This document shows positions 7,136 through 16,412 of a stretch of DNA of 43,690 bases, one piece after another. Origin of the DNA: Robiginitomaculum sp. (GTDB lineage Bacteria > Pseudomonadota > Alphaproteobacteria > Caulobacterales > Maricaulaceae); the NCBI GenBank assembly GCA_016763315.1, contig JAESTZ010000015.1:1-43690 (forward strand). Direction: 5' to 3'. The notes under the pieces were generated by a model. That model was not told the origin of the DNA. It worked only from the letters and a program-made list of their open reading frames with translations, and ran no database searches. Within the stretch, counting starts at the first letter, position 1; each line of letters opens with the position of its first letter. The position numbers and the translations under genes were made by a program.

Positions 7136-7884
7136 CAGATCACTCCTGCTTCATTTTTCAACTTATCAACCAGATCGGCGACACTTTCTAAAATCACCCC
7201 GGCTTTTCGACCCGCCGGTTCTTCGGTTTTAACAATTTCAAGGCGCGGTGTTATATCAACACCAAATTCATCAATAGGTTTGATATCTATCGGTTTGCGC
7301 TTGGCTTTCATGATATTTGGCAAGGACGCATACCTTGGCTCGTTAAGGCGCAAATCGGTTGTTATTACCGCCGGAACCGAAAGCTTTAAAGTCTGTAGGC
7401 CGCCATCAATTTCACGAGTAAGTAACAAATGATCACCGTCCTTAACCAGCTCAGAAGCAAATGTACCTTGTGGCCAATCAAGCAAAGCTGCCAACATCTG
7501 ACCGGTCTGGTTGCTGTCATCATCAATTGCCTGCTTCCCTAAAAGCACAATTTCAGGATTTTCCTCAGCAGTGATTTTCGCCAAAATTTTCGCCACAGCC
7601 AAAGGTTCAACATTTTGATCGGTTTGTACTAAAATTCCACGATCAGCGCCCATCGCCAAGGCAGTACGAATTGTCTCTTGCGACTGTATCGGGCCAATAG
7701 AAACAGCAATGATCTCTGAAACCACGCCTTTTTCCTTTAGCCGCACCGCCTCTTCCACCGCAATTTCACAAAATGGATTCATTGACATTTTAACATTAGC
7801 CAGATCAACGCCAGAGCCATCAGCCTTAACCCGAACCTTAACATTAAAATCCACAACCCGTTTAACCGGAACCAGAACCTTCAT
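7135..7884 (-). CDS. etfB: Electron transfer flavoprotein subunit beta
   Basis: The 249-residue beta subunit of ETF. It binds AMP and contacts the dehydrogenase partners. The start [20 protein letters not shown] is characteristic, as are [47 protein letters not shown] and the C-terminal [24 protein letters not shown] lies directly upstream of the ATG. It precedes etfA with a one-base overlap. With etfA it forms the soluble heterodimer used in fatty-acid, amino-acid and choline-derivative oxidation. Confidence 0.97.
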   Translation of the reverse strand: MKVLVPVKRVVDFNVKVRVKADGSGVDLANVKMSMNPFCEIAVEEAVRLKEKGVVSEIIAVSIGPIQSQETIRTALAMGADRGILVQTDQNVEPLAVAKILAKITAEENPEIVLLGKQAIDDDSNQTGQMLAALLDWPQGTFASELVKDGDHLLLTREIDGGLQTLKLSVPAVITTDLRLNEPRYASLPNIMKAKRKPIDIKPIDEFGVDITPRLEIVKTEEPAGRKAGVILESVADLVDKLKNEAGVI

Positions 7885-7961
7885 TTTCTTCTCCTCATCT
7901 AAGCCTAATGGCTCTTATCACCTTTAATTACAGGATTGCCTACAAAAGGTGTCGCCGTGGG

Positions 7962-8543
7962 TCAACCGGCTGTTTGCCGACTTGCACCCGGAACCCATAA
8001 AACTTCGGTGTTTTCTTGCTTGTTTTCAAACCTTGCAGCAACAAACAAAAAATCCGAAAGTCGGTTCAAATAAACCAACGCAGCTTTGTTAGACGATTGA
8101 GTTTCTGCCAACAACAAAGCATCAATTTCAGCTCTGCGGCAAATCGCCCGCGCTAAATGCAATCTGGCTGCCGCCTCGGAGCCACCCGGTAAAATAAAAC
8201 TTTTAAGCGGCTCTAAGCTTTCATTCATCTGGTCGATAGAGCTTTCCAATTGTTCAACTTGTTCAGAAACTACCCGCAAAGGAGTTGTTTTTGCTTGCTC
8301 ATCTGGCCCCGGGTGCGACAGATCTGCACCAAGATCAAACAACTCGTTTTGTATTCGCGCCAAATCAGTAAGTAATTGTTTAGACTTTACCTCTCGTACC
8401 GCCAAACCTATCGCGCTGTTTAGCTCGTCAACCGCACCAAAGGCAACAACACGACAGTCGGTTTTACTGGTTCTGCTTCCATCAGAAAGGTGTGTTTGAC
8501 CTGCATCACCGGTGCGGGTGTAAATTTTGTTCAACCGAACCAC
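7962..8543 (-). CDS. pduO: PduO-type cob(I)alamin adenosyltransferase
   Basis: A 193-residue PduO/MMAB-type ATP:corrinoid adenosyltransferase, which adds the 5'-deoxyadenosyl group to cob(I)alamin or its precursor. The ATP-binding N-terminal motif YTRTGDAGQT (residues 8-17) is intact. So are GAVDELNSAIGLA, the helix FILPGGSEAAARLHLARAICRRAE and the C-terminal LSDFLFVAARFEN. The start is GTG at 8543, three bases after the stop of the twin-TM gene, so coupling is likely. Placement next to etfBA is common in alphaproteobacteria. The product coenzyme B12 would serve enzymes such as methylmalonyl-CoA mutase, none of which is in the window. Confidence 0.93.
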   Translation of the reverse strand: MVRLNKIYTRTGDAGQTHLSDGSRTSKTDCRVVAFGAVDELNSAIGLAVREVKSKQLLTDLARIQNELFDLGADLSHPGPDEQAKTTPLRVVSEQVEQLESSIDQMNESLEPLKSFILPGGSEAAARLHLARAICRRAEIDALLLAETQSSNKAALVYLNRLSDFLFVAARFENKQENTEVLWVPGASRQTAG

Positions 8544-8546
8544 AAC

Positions 8547-8747
8547 TCAACCCCCGTTTTGCGATTTCAAATAAAACCCAATTAGCAAAAACACAAGGGC
8601 AATAGCTTGCAAACCAACCCGCCAGCGCATCAGCTTGTTCGAGCGTTTATTGGCAGCCTCTCCTTTACGTCCCAAATTAAGCAACCCGGCAAACAACGTA
8701 AGAACAACCGCCGCTAAAGATCCAAAAATTAAAATATTAATCCACAT
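8547..8747 (-). CDS. Small twin-transmembrane (HIG1-like) protein
   Basis: A 66-residue inner-membrane protein with two predicted helices (about residues 3-23 and 45-62). They are separated by a basic loop, LGRKGEAANKRSNKLMRWRVG. This matches the small twin-TM/HIG1-like proteins regularly found upstream of the PduO-type adenosyltransferase in alphaproteobacteria. Loop residues KRSNKLMRWRV are the recognisable part. A role in respiratory-complex assembly, as for HIG1 proteins, is possible but unproven. It sits three bases before the adenosyltransferase. Confidence 0.75.
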   Translation of the reverse strand: MWINILIFGSLAAVVLTLFAGLLNLGRKGEAANKRSNKLMRWRVGLQAIALVFLLIGFYLKSQNGG

Positions 8748-8774
8748 TTTCTCTTACCTCTTTATGTTTTCTCA

Positions 8775-9812
8775 TCAACTTCTCCACTCCAGTGTTTTTG
8801 GTTTAACCGGGTTTTGAAACGCTGTTCCTGATTTTTGACTCAATTCCCAGGCCTTCTTTAGCGAGAAATACCATTTTGCCTGTACATCTGAATCGTGAAT
8901 CAACATTAGTTTTGGGTTATAAGCCAAGCCTTTCTGTTGTGCATTAACCGCATCACGGTCTTGACCAACAAAGATATCTAGACCTTTTCGTAACAAGGCG
9001 TTCGGCAGCAAGCTCATAACCGGGTGATCCCAATAAAGGGCGATGGTAATTTGGCTTTTGTCCTCATTAACCGGAGTAATGGCCGTAAACCCAACCACAT
9101 ATTTCTCGGCAATTTTTATGTATTCAACCCTAACTCCGGGTAACTGAAAGCGTATTTCAGTTTCTGGTTTTGCTCCCAGCAACCGATACAAAAACGAATT
9201 GCTAGATGGTGTATGCGGCAACATTGTAAACCCGCGCTCTACGGGGCCAAAGTTTTTACTTTTCTCATGCATGCTTTTTTCAGTGCGCCACCACCATTGT
9301 CGGTGAATATACGCAATATGTGCCGGATCCATCAAACCAATCACTGCATGGTCAACATGGCAATTAAAAACCGTTGTTGTTGAAAGCTTTGGTGTTGCAG
9401 CACCCACAAGGTCAACCCATATGGGCTTGTCTGTTGGTTTTTCATCGCCTTGGTATATCCAGATCAAACCCTGTTGTTCGCAAACGTGAAAATTCTTTGT
9501 TTTAATTTTACTTAAATCGCGGGTTAAAGATTGCTGTTTGGTCAAAGATGGAATTCCAGCACACTTACCATCGCTACCGAATCGCCAGCCATGGTATGGG
9601 CACTCAACTTGGGTTTGACCGTCTTTTTCCAATAACCGCCCTGTGGAAAGCAATATTCCCCGGTGCGGACAAATATCACGCAAAGCAAATACTTCGCCAT
9701 CAAAACCTCTTGCCAACAATATAGGCTGCCCAAGCAGCTCAATATTCAGGTGTTGACCGGGTTTTAATTGCTCGCCAAGCGCGCCAAAATACCAAAGACC
9801 GGATAAATACAT
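8775..9812 (-). CDS. Rieske non-haem iron oxygenase (ring-hydroxylating type)
   Basis: From the ATG at 9812 the protein has 345 residues. The Rieske cluster ligands are Cys48/His50 (CPHRG) and Cys71/His74 (CPYHGW). The mononuclear iron site follows as D162-x2-H165-x4-H170 in LMDPAHIAYIH. This layout is that of the alpha subunit of aromatic-ring or demethylase-type oxygenases (vanillate demethylase-like). Such enzymes need a reductase and often a ferredoxin; none is encoded nearby. The substrate is unknown. A GTG at 9863 would add 17 residues, but the ATG start places LSGLWYFGAL where family members normally begin. Neither start has a good Shine-Dalgarno sequence. It lies upstream of the twin-TM gene by 27 bp and may head that operon. 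Confidence 0.88.
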   Translation of the reverse strand: MYLSGLWYFGALGEQLKPGQHLNIELLGQPILLARGFDGEVFALRDICPHRGILLSTGRLLEKDGQTQVECPYHGWRFGSDGKCAGIPSLTKQQSLTRDLSKIKTKNFHVCEQQGLIWIYQGDEKPTDKPIWVDLVGAATPKLSTTTVFNCHVDHAVIGLMDPAHIAYIHRQWWWRTEKSMHEKSKNFGPVERGFTMLPHTPSSNSFLYRLLGAKPETEIRFQLPGVRVEYIKIAEKYVVGFTAITPVNEDKSQITIALYWDHPVMSLLPNALLRKGLDIFVGQDRDAVNAQQKGLAYNPKLMLIHDSDVQAKWYFSLKKAWELSQKSGTAFQNPVKPKTLEWRS

Positions 9813-9949
9813 AAAATAGACTTTAAGGGGGTTCTTCTTCCACGAAAAGCCCCGTAATGTCACATGACTGAAAAATTATTCCCTTTTTTTAAATAACCCG
9901 CTACACCACATTAACTTAATCCTACCAAAACAAAAACACGGGCAAGAAA

Positions 9950-11011
9950 ATGAACAAAGCTTTAGGACGCGGCGCATTAATATTCGTTATAATTCTGGTC
10001 ATAAGTTCGTTTTTCTGGTGGCGAACAATGTTGTGGATGGGCCAATTACGCGGTGTTCAGCCGCATTTTAACGGTCAGTGTGAGGTTGTTACCGGAATTG
10101 TTGGGGCGGAAGACTTAGTAATAGATAGAGAAAACCGTCTTGTTTACATTTCCAGCCACGACCGCAGAAACCCGCAAACACAAGGAAGCCTGTGGGTGAT
10201 GCCCGTTGATGACCCCGGCTCTGCCAAAAGAATGATTCTTCCTGATATGGACGAGGCTTTATTTGCGCCTCACGGCCTTGATCTATTGATCAACGAAAAT
10301 CAAACACGATCTTTGTTTGTAATAGACCATGGCTCAAAACCAGACGAACTAATACGTAAATTTGACATTTCAGACAATAAATTGATTTTGACGCTAACTT
10401 TTTCCAGCCCTGAGTTTTATAGCCCAAATGACATAGCTGCTGTCGGGCCGGAACAGTTTTACATCACCAATGACAAAAGCGAAAAATCGGGATCATTAAA
10501 TGAGTTTTTAGGGGTGTTGTTCAAGAAAAAATCGGGAAATGTAGTTTGGTATAATGGCTCGGATTCAAAAGTCGTTGCTGATGGGTTTTCCTATGCCAAT
10601 GGTGTGGCAATTTCTGCCGACCGAAAACAGCTTTATGTTAGCGCCACTGTTGATCAAAATTTACGTATTTTTGATCGCGATCAAAGCACCGGCGAATTAA
10701 ACCAAATTGATCAAATTCATTTTGGCAGCGGGCTTGATAATATTGATGTTGCTGCTGATGGCTCGCTTTGGATCGGTAGCCACCCACGACTATTGGATTT
10801 TTCAGCCCACGCCAAAGACCCATCAAAAAGAAGCCCTTCACAAGTTTTTAAAGTAAATGTGGAGAAAAAAACCGTAAAAGAAGTTTATCTGGCCGCCGAT
10901 GGCCTACTTAATGCTTCATCCGTCGCGGCCTCAATTGATGATTTAATATTTATTGGCGGTGTTTTTGATGAAGCCATCCTTGTTTGCAAACAAAAAAGAG
11001 AAGAAAAATAA
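9950..11011 (+). CDS. Membrane-anchored arylesterase/paraoxonase-like beta-propeller protein
   Basis: A 353-residue protein with one N-terminal hydrophobic helix (about residues 8-24), probably an uncleaved anchor, followed by a beta-propeller resembling serum paraoxonase/arylesterase and SMP-30. Recognisable pieces are GAEDLVIDRENRLVYISSHDRR, FAPHGLDLL, NDIAAVGPEQFYITND (an Asn-Asp calcium-binding type motif) and YANGVAISADRKQLYVS. These enzymes are Ca-dependent lactonases or esterases; the true substrate is unknown. Its stop overlaps the adenosine kinase ATG by one base (TAATG), so the two are translationally coupled. Confidence 0.82.
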   Translation: MNKALGRGALIFVIILVISSFFWWRTMLWMGQLRGVQPHFNGQCEVVTGIVGAEDLVIDRENRLVYISSHDRRNPQTQGSLWVMPVDDPGSAKRMILPDMDEALFAPHGLDLLINENQTRSLFVIDHGSKPDELIRKFDISDNKLILTLTFSSPEFYSPNDIAAVGPEQFYITNDKSEKSGSLNEFLGVLFKKKSGNVVWYNGSDSKVVADGFSYANGVAISADRKQLYVSATVDQNLRIFDRDQSTGELNQIDQIHFGSGLDNIDVAADGSLWIGSHPRLLDFSAHAKDPSKRSPSQVFKVNVEKKTVKEVYLAADGLLNASSVAASIDDLIFIGGVFDEAILVCKQKREEK

Positions 11012-11991
11012 TGCCTAATCCGGCTACTTATGATGTGCTTGGTCTTGGAAACGCTATTGTTGATGTTATCGCAACAGTTTCCGATGAGTTTTTGTTTCAA
11101 CACGATATAACTAAAGGCTCTATGACATTAATTGATCAGTCGCGGGCGCAAGAATTGTATTTGCGCCTTGCGGGCGCCAGTCAGTCGTCTGGAGGTTCTG
11201 CCGCCAACACAATTGCCGGTATTACCAGCTTTGGTGGCAAGGCGGCTTTCATGGGTAAGGTTGGTAACGACCCTCTTGGTGAATCTTTTGCATCTGACTT
11301 ACGCAACGCCGGTGTGTTTTTTGAGGTGCCTCCGCTGATAAATGGGCCAGAAACCGCTCGCTGCCTGATCGCTGTAACCCCAGATGCTCAACGATCAATG
11401 TCGACTTTTTTGGGGGCTTCATCTTTATTTGGCCCCGAAGACCTGGACCCGGAAGTCATTAAATCAGCACAAATAACCTATATGGAAGGTTATTTGTTTG
11501 ATCGAGATGATGCGAAAAAAGCATTTATCAAAGCCGCTGAAATTGCTCGCTCTGCTGACCGAAAAACAGCCATTACCCTTTCAGACCTATTTTGTGTTGA
11601 TCGCCACCGCGAAGCATTTTTACACCTAATAAAAGGGCATATCGATATTGTTTTTGCCAATGAAACAGAATTATTATCGCTGTATCAAACAGCTTCAATT
11701 GATCAGGCGATTGAACAGGTACGTAAAGATAGCAGCTTTGCTTTAGTAACATTAAGCGAAAAAGGCTCGTTAATTATGGATGGTTCCGGAATAATAGAAA
11801 TTGATGCTGTGAAGGTCGATCAAGTTGTTGATACCACTGGAGCCGGTGATTTATATGCTGCCGGGGTTTTATACGGGCTAGCAAACGATCTACCATTACA
11901 GCGCTGTGGAGAGCTTGGCTCTGCTGCCGCCTCCGAGGTAATTTCTCATTATGGAGCTCGCCCGGCTATTTCTTTGAAAATCCTATTATAA
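11011..11991 (+). CDS. Adenosine kinase (PfkB/ribokinase family)
   Basis: A 326-residue PfkB-family kinase that closely follows the alphaproteobacterial adenosine kinase pattern: LGLGNAIVDVIA near the start, SSGGSAANTIAGI (residues 59-71), RSMSTFLGAS, YMEGYLFD, TLSDLFCVDRHR and FANETELLSLY. The C-terminal signature DTTGAGD is at 274-280, with Asp280 as the likely catalytic base. It would phosphorylate adenosine to AMP and help clear S-adenosylhomocysteine breakdown products. I chose ATG 11011, which overlaps the previous stop by one base; an upstream in-frame start at 10984 would add nine basic residues. Confidence 0.93.
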   Translation: MPNPATYDVLGLGNAIVDVIATVSDEFLFQHDITKGSMTLIDQSRAQELYLRLAGASQSSGGSAANTIAGITSFGGKAAFMGKVGNDPLGESFASDLRNAGVFFEVPPLINGPETARCLIAVTPDAQRSMSTFLGASSLFGPEDLDPEVIKSAQITYMEGYLFDRDDAKKAFIKAAEIARSADRKTAITLSDLFCVDRHREAFLHLIKGHIDIVFANETELLSLYQTASIDQAIEQVRKDSSFALVTLSEKGSLIMDGSGIIEIDAVKVDQVVDTTGAGDLYAAGVLYGLANDLPLQRCGELGSAAASEVISHYGARPAISLKILL

Positions 11992-12138
11992 GTATAATTT
12001 GTTTTTTTTGAGTGGATTGCACTTAAAGTTTATTTTACATAATTCCAGCTTTAGTTAACGCCCCCGAAACAATCGTTTGATAGTTTGATCAAAATTATCT
12101 GTGAGCTTTTGTGGTTCTCTCTTGGGGTTGTTACGGTT

Positions 12139-13938
12139 TTGTTCGATAAGTTTCAAAAAAACCTTGCTTTTAAAGCAACCGCATTGTTCTCGGTCGCTAT
12201 TTTTTTTGTTGCTGTTTTTTTAGTGGTTATTGGCTCCGTATCTGACTTGGTAAGCGCCAAATCTCTTGTCGCAACTGAAACCGCTTTGCTCGGAACCACG
12301 CATCACTCAGTTCCAAGCTTTGGTTTCTTCATAACAAAAAATCTTTGGAAGGGGGGTGTCATTCTTGGTTTGGGCATTCCTTTGTCTATATTGGTTTTTG
12401 GTAGACTATTGGCGCCAATCAAAGAGCTTATAAGGGTAGCAAAATGTGCAGCAAATGGTGACTTAACCGCCAGAGTTGCTTTTTCTCGCAAAGATGAATT
12501 TGGAGCCCTAGCCAACAGTATAAATCTGATGCTTGAGCGAATGAAAGCAAACATAGACCGCACTAGGTGGTTGGCATATGGCGACAGTTTAACCAGATTA
12601 GCCAATAAAACCGCCTTTAACGAGAGGCTTCGCCTACTTGTCGATAGCGGCAAAACGCCTGGCGCGCTGTTTTTAATCGACCTAGATGGCTTCAAGCGAC
12701 TAAATGACGCATATGGTCAAGAAGAAGGTGACGCTCTTCTTTGCGCCACGGCCGACCGTTTACGAAAAGTAGCCGGCAAATATGTAGATAAACTTTCCGC
12801 AAACGGCTCCAGCCCCAGTCCTGTTTTGGCTCGGCTTTCAGGTGATGAGTTTGCTCTTATTGCTCCCGGGTGTGTTTCTGTTCCGATGGCACAACAAATC
12901 GCCAGAGAAATAACAGAAATTATAGCTAAGCCTCTGTCTGCCTCCGGGCAACCTGTCACCCTGTCTGCCCGCACCGGCATCGCTATGTATCCTCATGATG
13001 CTAGCGATTCTAAAACCTTACTAAACAGCGTTAATTTTGCCATTGATGTCGCCAAAGAAAACGGTGGCGGAAACTGGCAGTTTTTTGAACCAAGTATGAC
13101 ACAAGCTGCAATTCGCCGAATTACCTTGCAAAACGAAATGCGGCGGGCGCTTAAAAACCGTGAATTCATTGTTTTTTATCAACCAAAAATAGATGTTCGC
13201 GACGGCTCTATTTCGGGATGCGAAGCACTAGTTCGCTGGCAAAAAGCCCCTGGAAAAATAATTTCTCCGGGCGCATTTATTGATGTTGCCGAAGAAACAG
13301 GGTTAATTTTAGAAATTGGGGATTATGTCCTAGAAGAAGCTTGTCGGGCGGCAGCGCGCTGGGTTGATGCCGGATTTAGTTGCCCCGTGGCAGTTAATGT
13401 TTCTGCATTACAATTTGCCCGTGATGATTTTACACAAATTGTTGGAAGGATTCTCGAAAAAACAGGACTGCCTCATGAATTGTTGGAGTTGGAACTAACT
13501 GAAAGCGTAGCCATGACCAACCCGGAGCGATTAATCGAACAGGTTTCTCCACTTAGGGATCGTGGTGTACGTTTTGCAATTGATGATTTTGGTACCGGAC
13601 ACTCTTCCTTGGCTTATTTAACCCGCTTGCCATTTGATGTTTTCAAAATCGATCAATCATTTGTACAAGAAATGACAGAAGACAAACACGCTAGGGTTAT
13701 TGTTCAAACGGTGCTGGCAATGGCAGAATCGCTTGGTTACAGAACGGTTGCCGAAGGGGTAGAAACCAGAGAGCACTTCGCATTTTTACAGCTTCATTGT
13801 TGTGATTATGTTCAAGGTTATTACTTTTCAAGGCCTGTACCAGAGGCTGACTTTACTATTCTTCTGGAGCAAGACCGCAAGGGATTAGATAGAAAATCCG
13901 AAAACAACCAGCCTGCTAAAATCGCGCAAAACTATTAA
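12139..13938 (+). CDS. Membrane HAMP-GGDEF-EAL protein, likely c-di-GMP phosphodiesterase
   Basis: With TTG 12139 as start the protein has 599 residues. Two TM helices (about 13-33 and 73-92) enclose a short periplasmic loop of about 40 residues. A HAMP segment (near LAPIKELI to NLMLERM), a GGDEF domain and an EAL domain follow. The GGDEF active loop reads RLSGDEFAL, with Ser for the first Gly. The EAL domain keeps its metal and catalytic residues: EALVRW (about 362-367), NVSALQFA, ELTES, IDDFGTGHSSL (about 481-491), KIDQSFV and AEGVET. Hydrolysis of c-di-GMP is therefore likely, with the GGDEF part either active or GTP-sensing. The start is uncertain: TTG 12085 is possible, and TTGGGG precedes 12139 by about 11 bases. 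It stands alone. Confidence 0.9.
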   Translation: MFDKFQKNLAFKATALFSVAIFFVAVFLVVIGSVSDLVSAKSLVATETALLGTTHHSVPSFGFFITKNLWKGGVILGLGIPLSILVFGRLLAPIKELIRVAKCAANGDLTARVAFSRKDEFGALANSINLMLERMKANIDRTRWLAYGDSLTRLANKTAFNERLRLLVDSGKTPGALFLIDLDGFKRLNDAYGQEEGDALLCATADRLRKVAGKYVDKLSANGSSPSPVLARLSGDEFALIAPGCVSVPMAQQIAREITEIIAKPLSASGQPVTLSARTGIAMYPHDASDSKTLLNSVNFAIDVAKENGGGNWQFFEPSMTQAAIRRITLQNEMRRALKNREFIVFYQPKIDVRDGSISGCEALVRWQKAPGKIISPGAFIDVAEETGLILEIGDYVLEEACRAAARWVDAGFSCPVAVNVSALQFARDDFTQIVGRILEKTGLPHELLELELTESVAMTNPERLIEQVSPLRDRGVRFAIDDFGTGHSSLAYLTRLPFDVFKIDQSFVQEMTEDKHARVIVQTVLAMAESLGYRTVAEGVETREHFAFLQLHCCDYVQGYYFSRPVPEADFTILLEQDRKGLDRKSENNQPAKIAQNY

Positions 13939-14025
13939 CCCAAATAGTTATTAACATTAAACCTCTTGAAATTTATCATTACACGATCCAATTAAGGCGT
14001 TACCTTCGCTACTCAAGGGTCAATT

Positions 14026-14595
14026 ATGCCAAAACACTCTAACACTAATGCAGCTAATTGGTGCGGCACGACAATTCTGGCCGTACATAAAAACGGCAAA
14101 ACAGTCATTGCCGGAGACGGACAGGTCTCTATTGGCTCAACGGTTGTCAAAGGAAATGCGCAAAAAGTTCGTAAACTTGGAACAAGCGGTCAAGTCATCA
14201 CCGGGTTTGCCGGCGCAACTGCCGATGCTATGGCGCTATTTGAAAGACTTGAAACTAAGCTGGAACAATACCCAACCCAACTGGCCAGAGCCTGCGTTGA
14301 GCTGGCCAAAGACTGGAGAACAGATCGTTATATGCGCCGCCTAGAGGCCATGTTAATCGTCGCAAACTCCGAAACCGTATTGATACTTACCGGCGCCGGA
14401 GACGTCTTGGAGCCGGAACACGGAATTGCAGCTATCGGGTCTGGTGGTAACTTTGCTCAAGCCGCAGCGCGGGCATTATTTGAATATGAAGATGATGCCG
14501 AAGTAATTGCTCGAAAAGCCATGGAAATCGCCGCAGAAATTTGTGTTTATACTAACCGTAACTTTACCATCGAAACCTTGAAAAGCGATAAGTGA
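14026..14595 (+). CDS. hslV: ATP-dependent protease subunit HslV
   Basis: The 189-residue proteolytic subunit of the HslUV (ClpYQ) protease. The catalytic threonine is expected at Thr15 (GTTILAV), exposed by removal of a 14-residue propeptide; an extended N-terminus of this sort is usual in alphaproteobacteria. Downstream motifs [31 protein letters not shown] and [14 protein letters not shown] are standard. AAGGG lies seven bases before the ATG. It is followed by hslU after seven bases, so the pair forms an operon. Confidence 0.97.
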   Translation: MPKHSNTNAANWCGTTILAVHKNGKTVIAGDGQVSIGSTVVKGNAQKVRKLGTSGQVITGFAGATADAMALFERLETKLEQYPTQLARACVELAKDWRTDRYMRRLEAMLIVANSETVLILTGAGDVLEPEHGIAAIGSGGNFAQAAARALFEYEDDAEVIARKAMEIAAEICVYTNRNFTIETLKSDK

Positions 14596-14602
14596 TAATC
14601 AA

Positions 14603-15907
14603 ATGAGTGAGTTTTCCCCAAGAGAGATTGTTTCCGAACTGGATCGTCATATTGTCGCACAGGCCGACGCAAAAAAAGCCGTAGCAATAGCCCTTCGCAA
14701 CCGCTGGCGGCGACGTCAGATTAAAGGGCCGTTACGCGATGAGGTAACTCCGAAAAATATTCTTATGATCGGGCCAACCGGTGTTGGAAAGACAGAAATT
14801 GCCCGCAGGCTATCAAAACTGGCTAACGCTCCATTCCTTAAAATTGAAGCAACCAAGTTTACCGAAGTTGGTTATGTCGGGCGTGATGTTGATCAAATTG
14901 TTCGTGATCTAGTCGAAACCGCAATTATAATTGTCCGATCAAACAAGCACCTTGAGGTAAACGCCAGAGCCGAAAAAGCCGCAGAAGAACGGGTTTTAAA
15001 CGCCTTAGTTGGTGAAAACTCTTCCGCCACAACCCGTGAAAGCTTTCGACAACGACTTCGTAGTGGAGAGCTTGATGATCGTGAAATAGACATTGCTCTC
15101 AAAGTCACATCGTCACCTTTTCAAAACATTGAAATTCCCGGAATGCCCGGAGCCGGCGTGGGAATGCTGGATATTGGAGAGCTGTTTGGTAAGGGCGCTG
15201 GTCAACAAACCTCCCCTAAACGCATGAAGGTCTCTGATAGCTTCAAGCCGCTGCTTGAAGAAGAGGCTGACCGACTGCTTGATGATAACCAAATTAATTC
15301 GGAAGCCATCAAACTGGTTGAAAATGATGGCATCGTGTTTTTAGATGAAATTGATAAAATTACCTCGCGCTCTGATCGCGGTGGCGACGTTTCTAGAGAA
15401 GGAGTACAGCGTGATTTACTGCCTTTAATAGAAGGAACGACAGTCACCACTAAACACGGCTCCGTTAAAACCGATCATATTTTATTTATTGCCTCTGGTG
15501 CATTTCATGTAGCTAAGCCATCTGATTTATTGCCAGAATTACAAGGCAGGTTGCCAATCAGAGTTGAGTTGCGCGCGCTAACAAAAGAAGATTTTTTACG
15601 TATTTTAACCGAGCCTGAACACTCTCTTATCCGCCAATACACAGCGTTGATGAAAACTGAAAACGTTACCCTTGAGTTTACCGATGGCGCAATTAAAGAG
15701 CTTGCCTCTATTGCCGCAAGCGTTAATGAAAACGTAGAAAACATTGGTGCCAGACGCTTACAAACTGTCATGGAAAAACTTTTGGAAGATATTAGTTTTA
15801 CTGCCTCTGATCGTTCTGGTGAAACCATTAGAATTGATACAAATTATGTTGTTAAACAGTTAGGCGATCTAGCTAAAAACACTGACTTATCAAAGTTTAT
15901 TTTATAG
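14603..15907 (+). CDS. hslU: ATP-dependent protease ATPase subunit HslU
   Basis: The 434-residue AAA+ unfoldase partner of HslV. The N-terminus has [16 protein letters not shown]. The Walker A GPTGVGKT is at residues 57-64, and the pore-loop region is [11 protein letters not shown] characteristic I-domain follows, then Walker [10 protein letters not shown] near residue 247, the sensor segment [20 protein letters not shown], and [18 protein letters not shown]. The C-terminal tail LSKFIL, which docks into HslV, is intact. It converges with smr, 11 bp away. Confidence 0.98.
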   Translation: MSEFSPREIVSELDRHIVAQADAKKAVAIALRNRWRRRQIKGPLRDEVTPKNILMIGPTGVGKTEIARRLSKLANAPFLKIEATKFTEVGYVGRDVDQIVRDLVETAIIIVRSNKHLEVNARAEKAAEERVLNALVGENSSATTRESFRQRLRSGELDDREIDIALKVTSSPFQNIEIPGMPGAGVGMLDIGELFGKGAGQQTSPKRMKVSDSFKPLLEEEADRLLDDNQINSEAIKLVENDGIVFLDEIDKITSRSDRGGDVSREGVQRDLLPLIEGTTVTTKHGSVKTDHILFIASGAFHVAKPSDLLPELQGRLPIRVELRALTKEDFLRILTEPEHSLIRQYTALMKTENVTLEFTDGAIKELASIAASVNENVENIGARRLQTVMEKLLEDISFTASDRSGETIRIDTNYVVKQLGDLAKNTDLSKFIL

Positions 15908-15918
15908 CTGACTGGTGC

Positions 15919-16410
15919 TCATGCACCGCCTTGCCGGCGCAAAAATAAATACCACGCCCCATCACCACCATGGCGAAGGTGTGCTTGCGCATACCCGCTA
16001 ACCAGCGGCACAAACTCAGATTGTTGCAACCAGCTTGATAAAGCCAACCGAAGGGCTCCCTCTCCACGACTTCCTTTACCGGTAATTATCAAAACGGTTT
16101 TGCTGTTCTGACACACTGAGCTTTGTAAAAACAACAAGAGGCTTTTACGCGCTTGAATAATGGTCATGCCGTGTAGGTCCAGCCGCCCGGATAAAGCGAT
16201 TTTTCCTCGCCGCACGCGACGATGTCCATCCTCTCTTGCTGGAAAGGTGTGTGTTTTTATTTTCTGCTGCTTTATCAAGCTGCTATCACGAATAGGTCTT
16301 GGTTTAGTTTTTGGTTCGGTTGCTGTAACGCCGGTTGTTTTACCCTTTGTCACCAACGGCTCTGTTTGCTCTTTAACTCTTTCCCAAGCAGGGTCTTTAC
16401 TGTCTGACAT
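15919..16410 (-). CDS. Smr-domain protein
   Basis: A 163-residue protein with a C-terminal Smr domain (MutS2-related). Its core is LDLHGMTIIQARKSLLLFL, VLIITGKGSRGEGALR, and the end LRHGGDGAWYLFLRR. Smr domains are nucleases or nucleic-acid binders. Stand-alone forms next to mltA occur in many alphaproteobacteria; recent work links Smr proteins to ribosome rescue in some bacteria. The N-terminal 60 residues are charged and low-complexity. The ATG at 16410 is two bases after the mltA stop. A longer frame from 16467 would overlap mltA by 55 bases and is less likely. Confidence 0.85.
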   Translation of the reverse strand: MSDSKDPAWERVKEQTEPLVTKGKTTGVTATEPKTKPRPIRDSSLIKQQKIKTHTFPAREDGHRRVRRGKIALSGRLDLHGMTIIQARKSLLLFLQSSVCQNSKTVLIITGKGSRGEGALRLALSSWLQQSEFVPLVSGYAQAHLRHGGDGAWYLFLRRQGGA

Positions 16411-16412
16411 GC

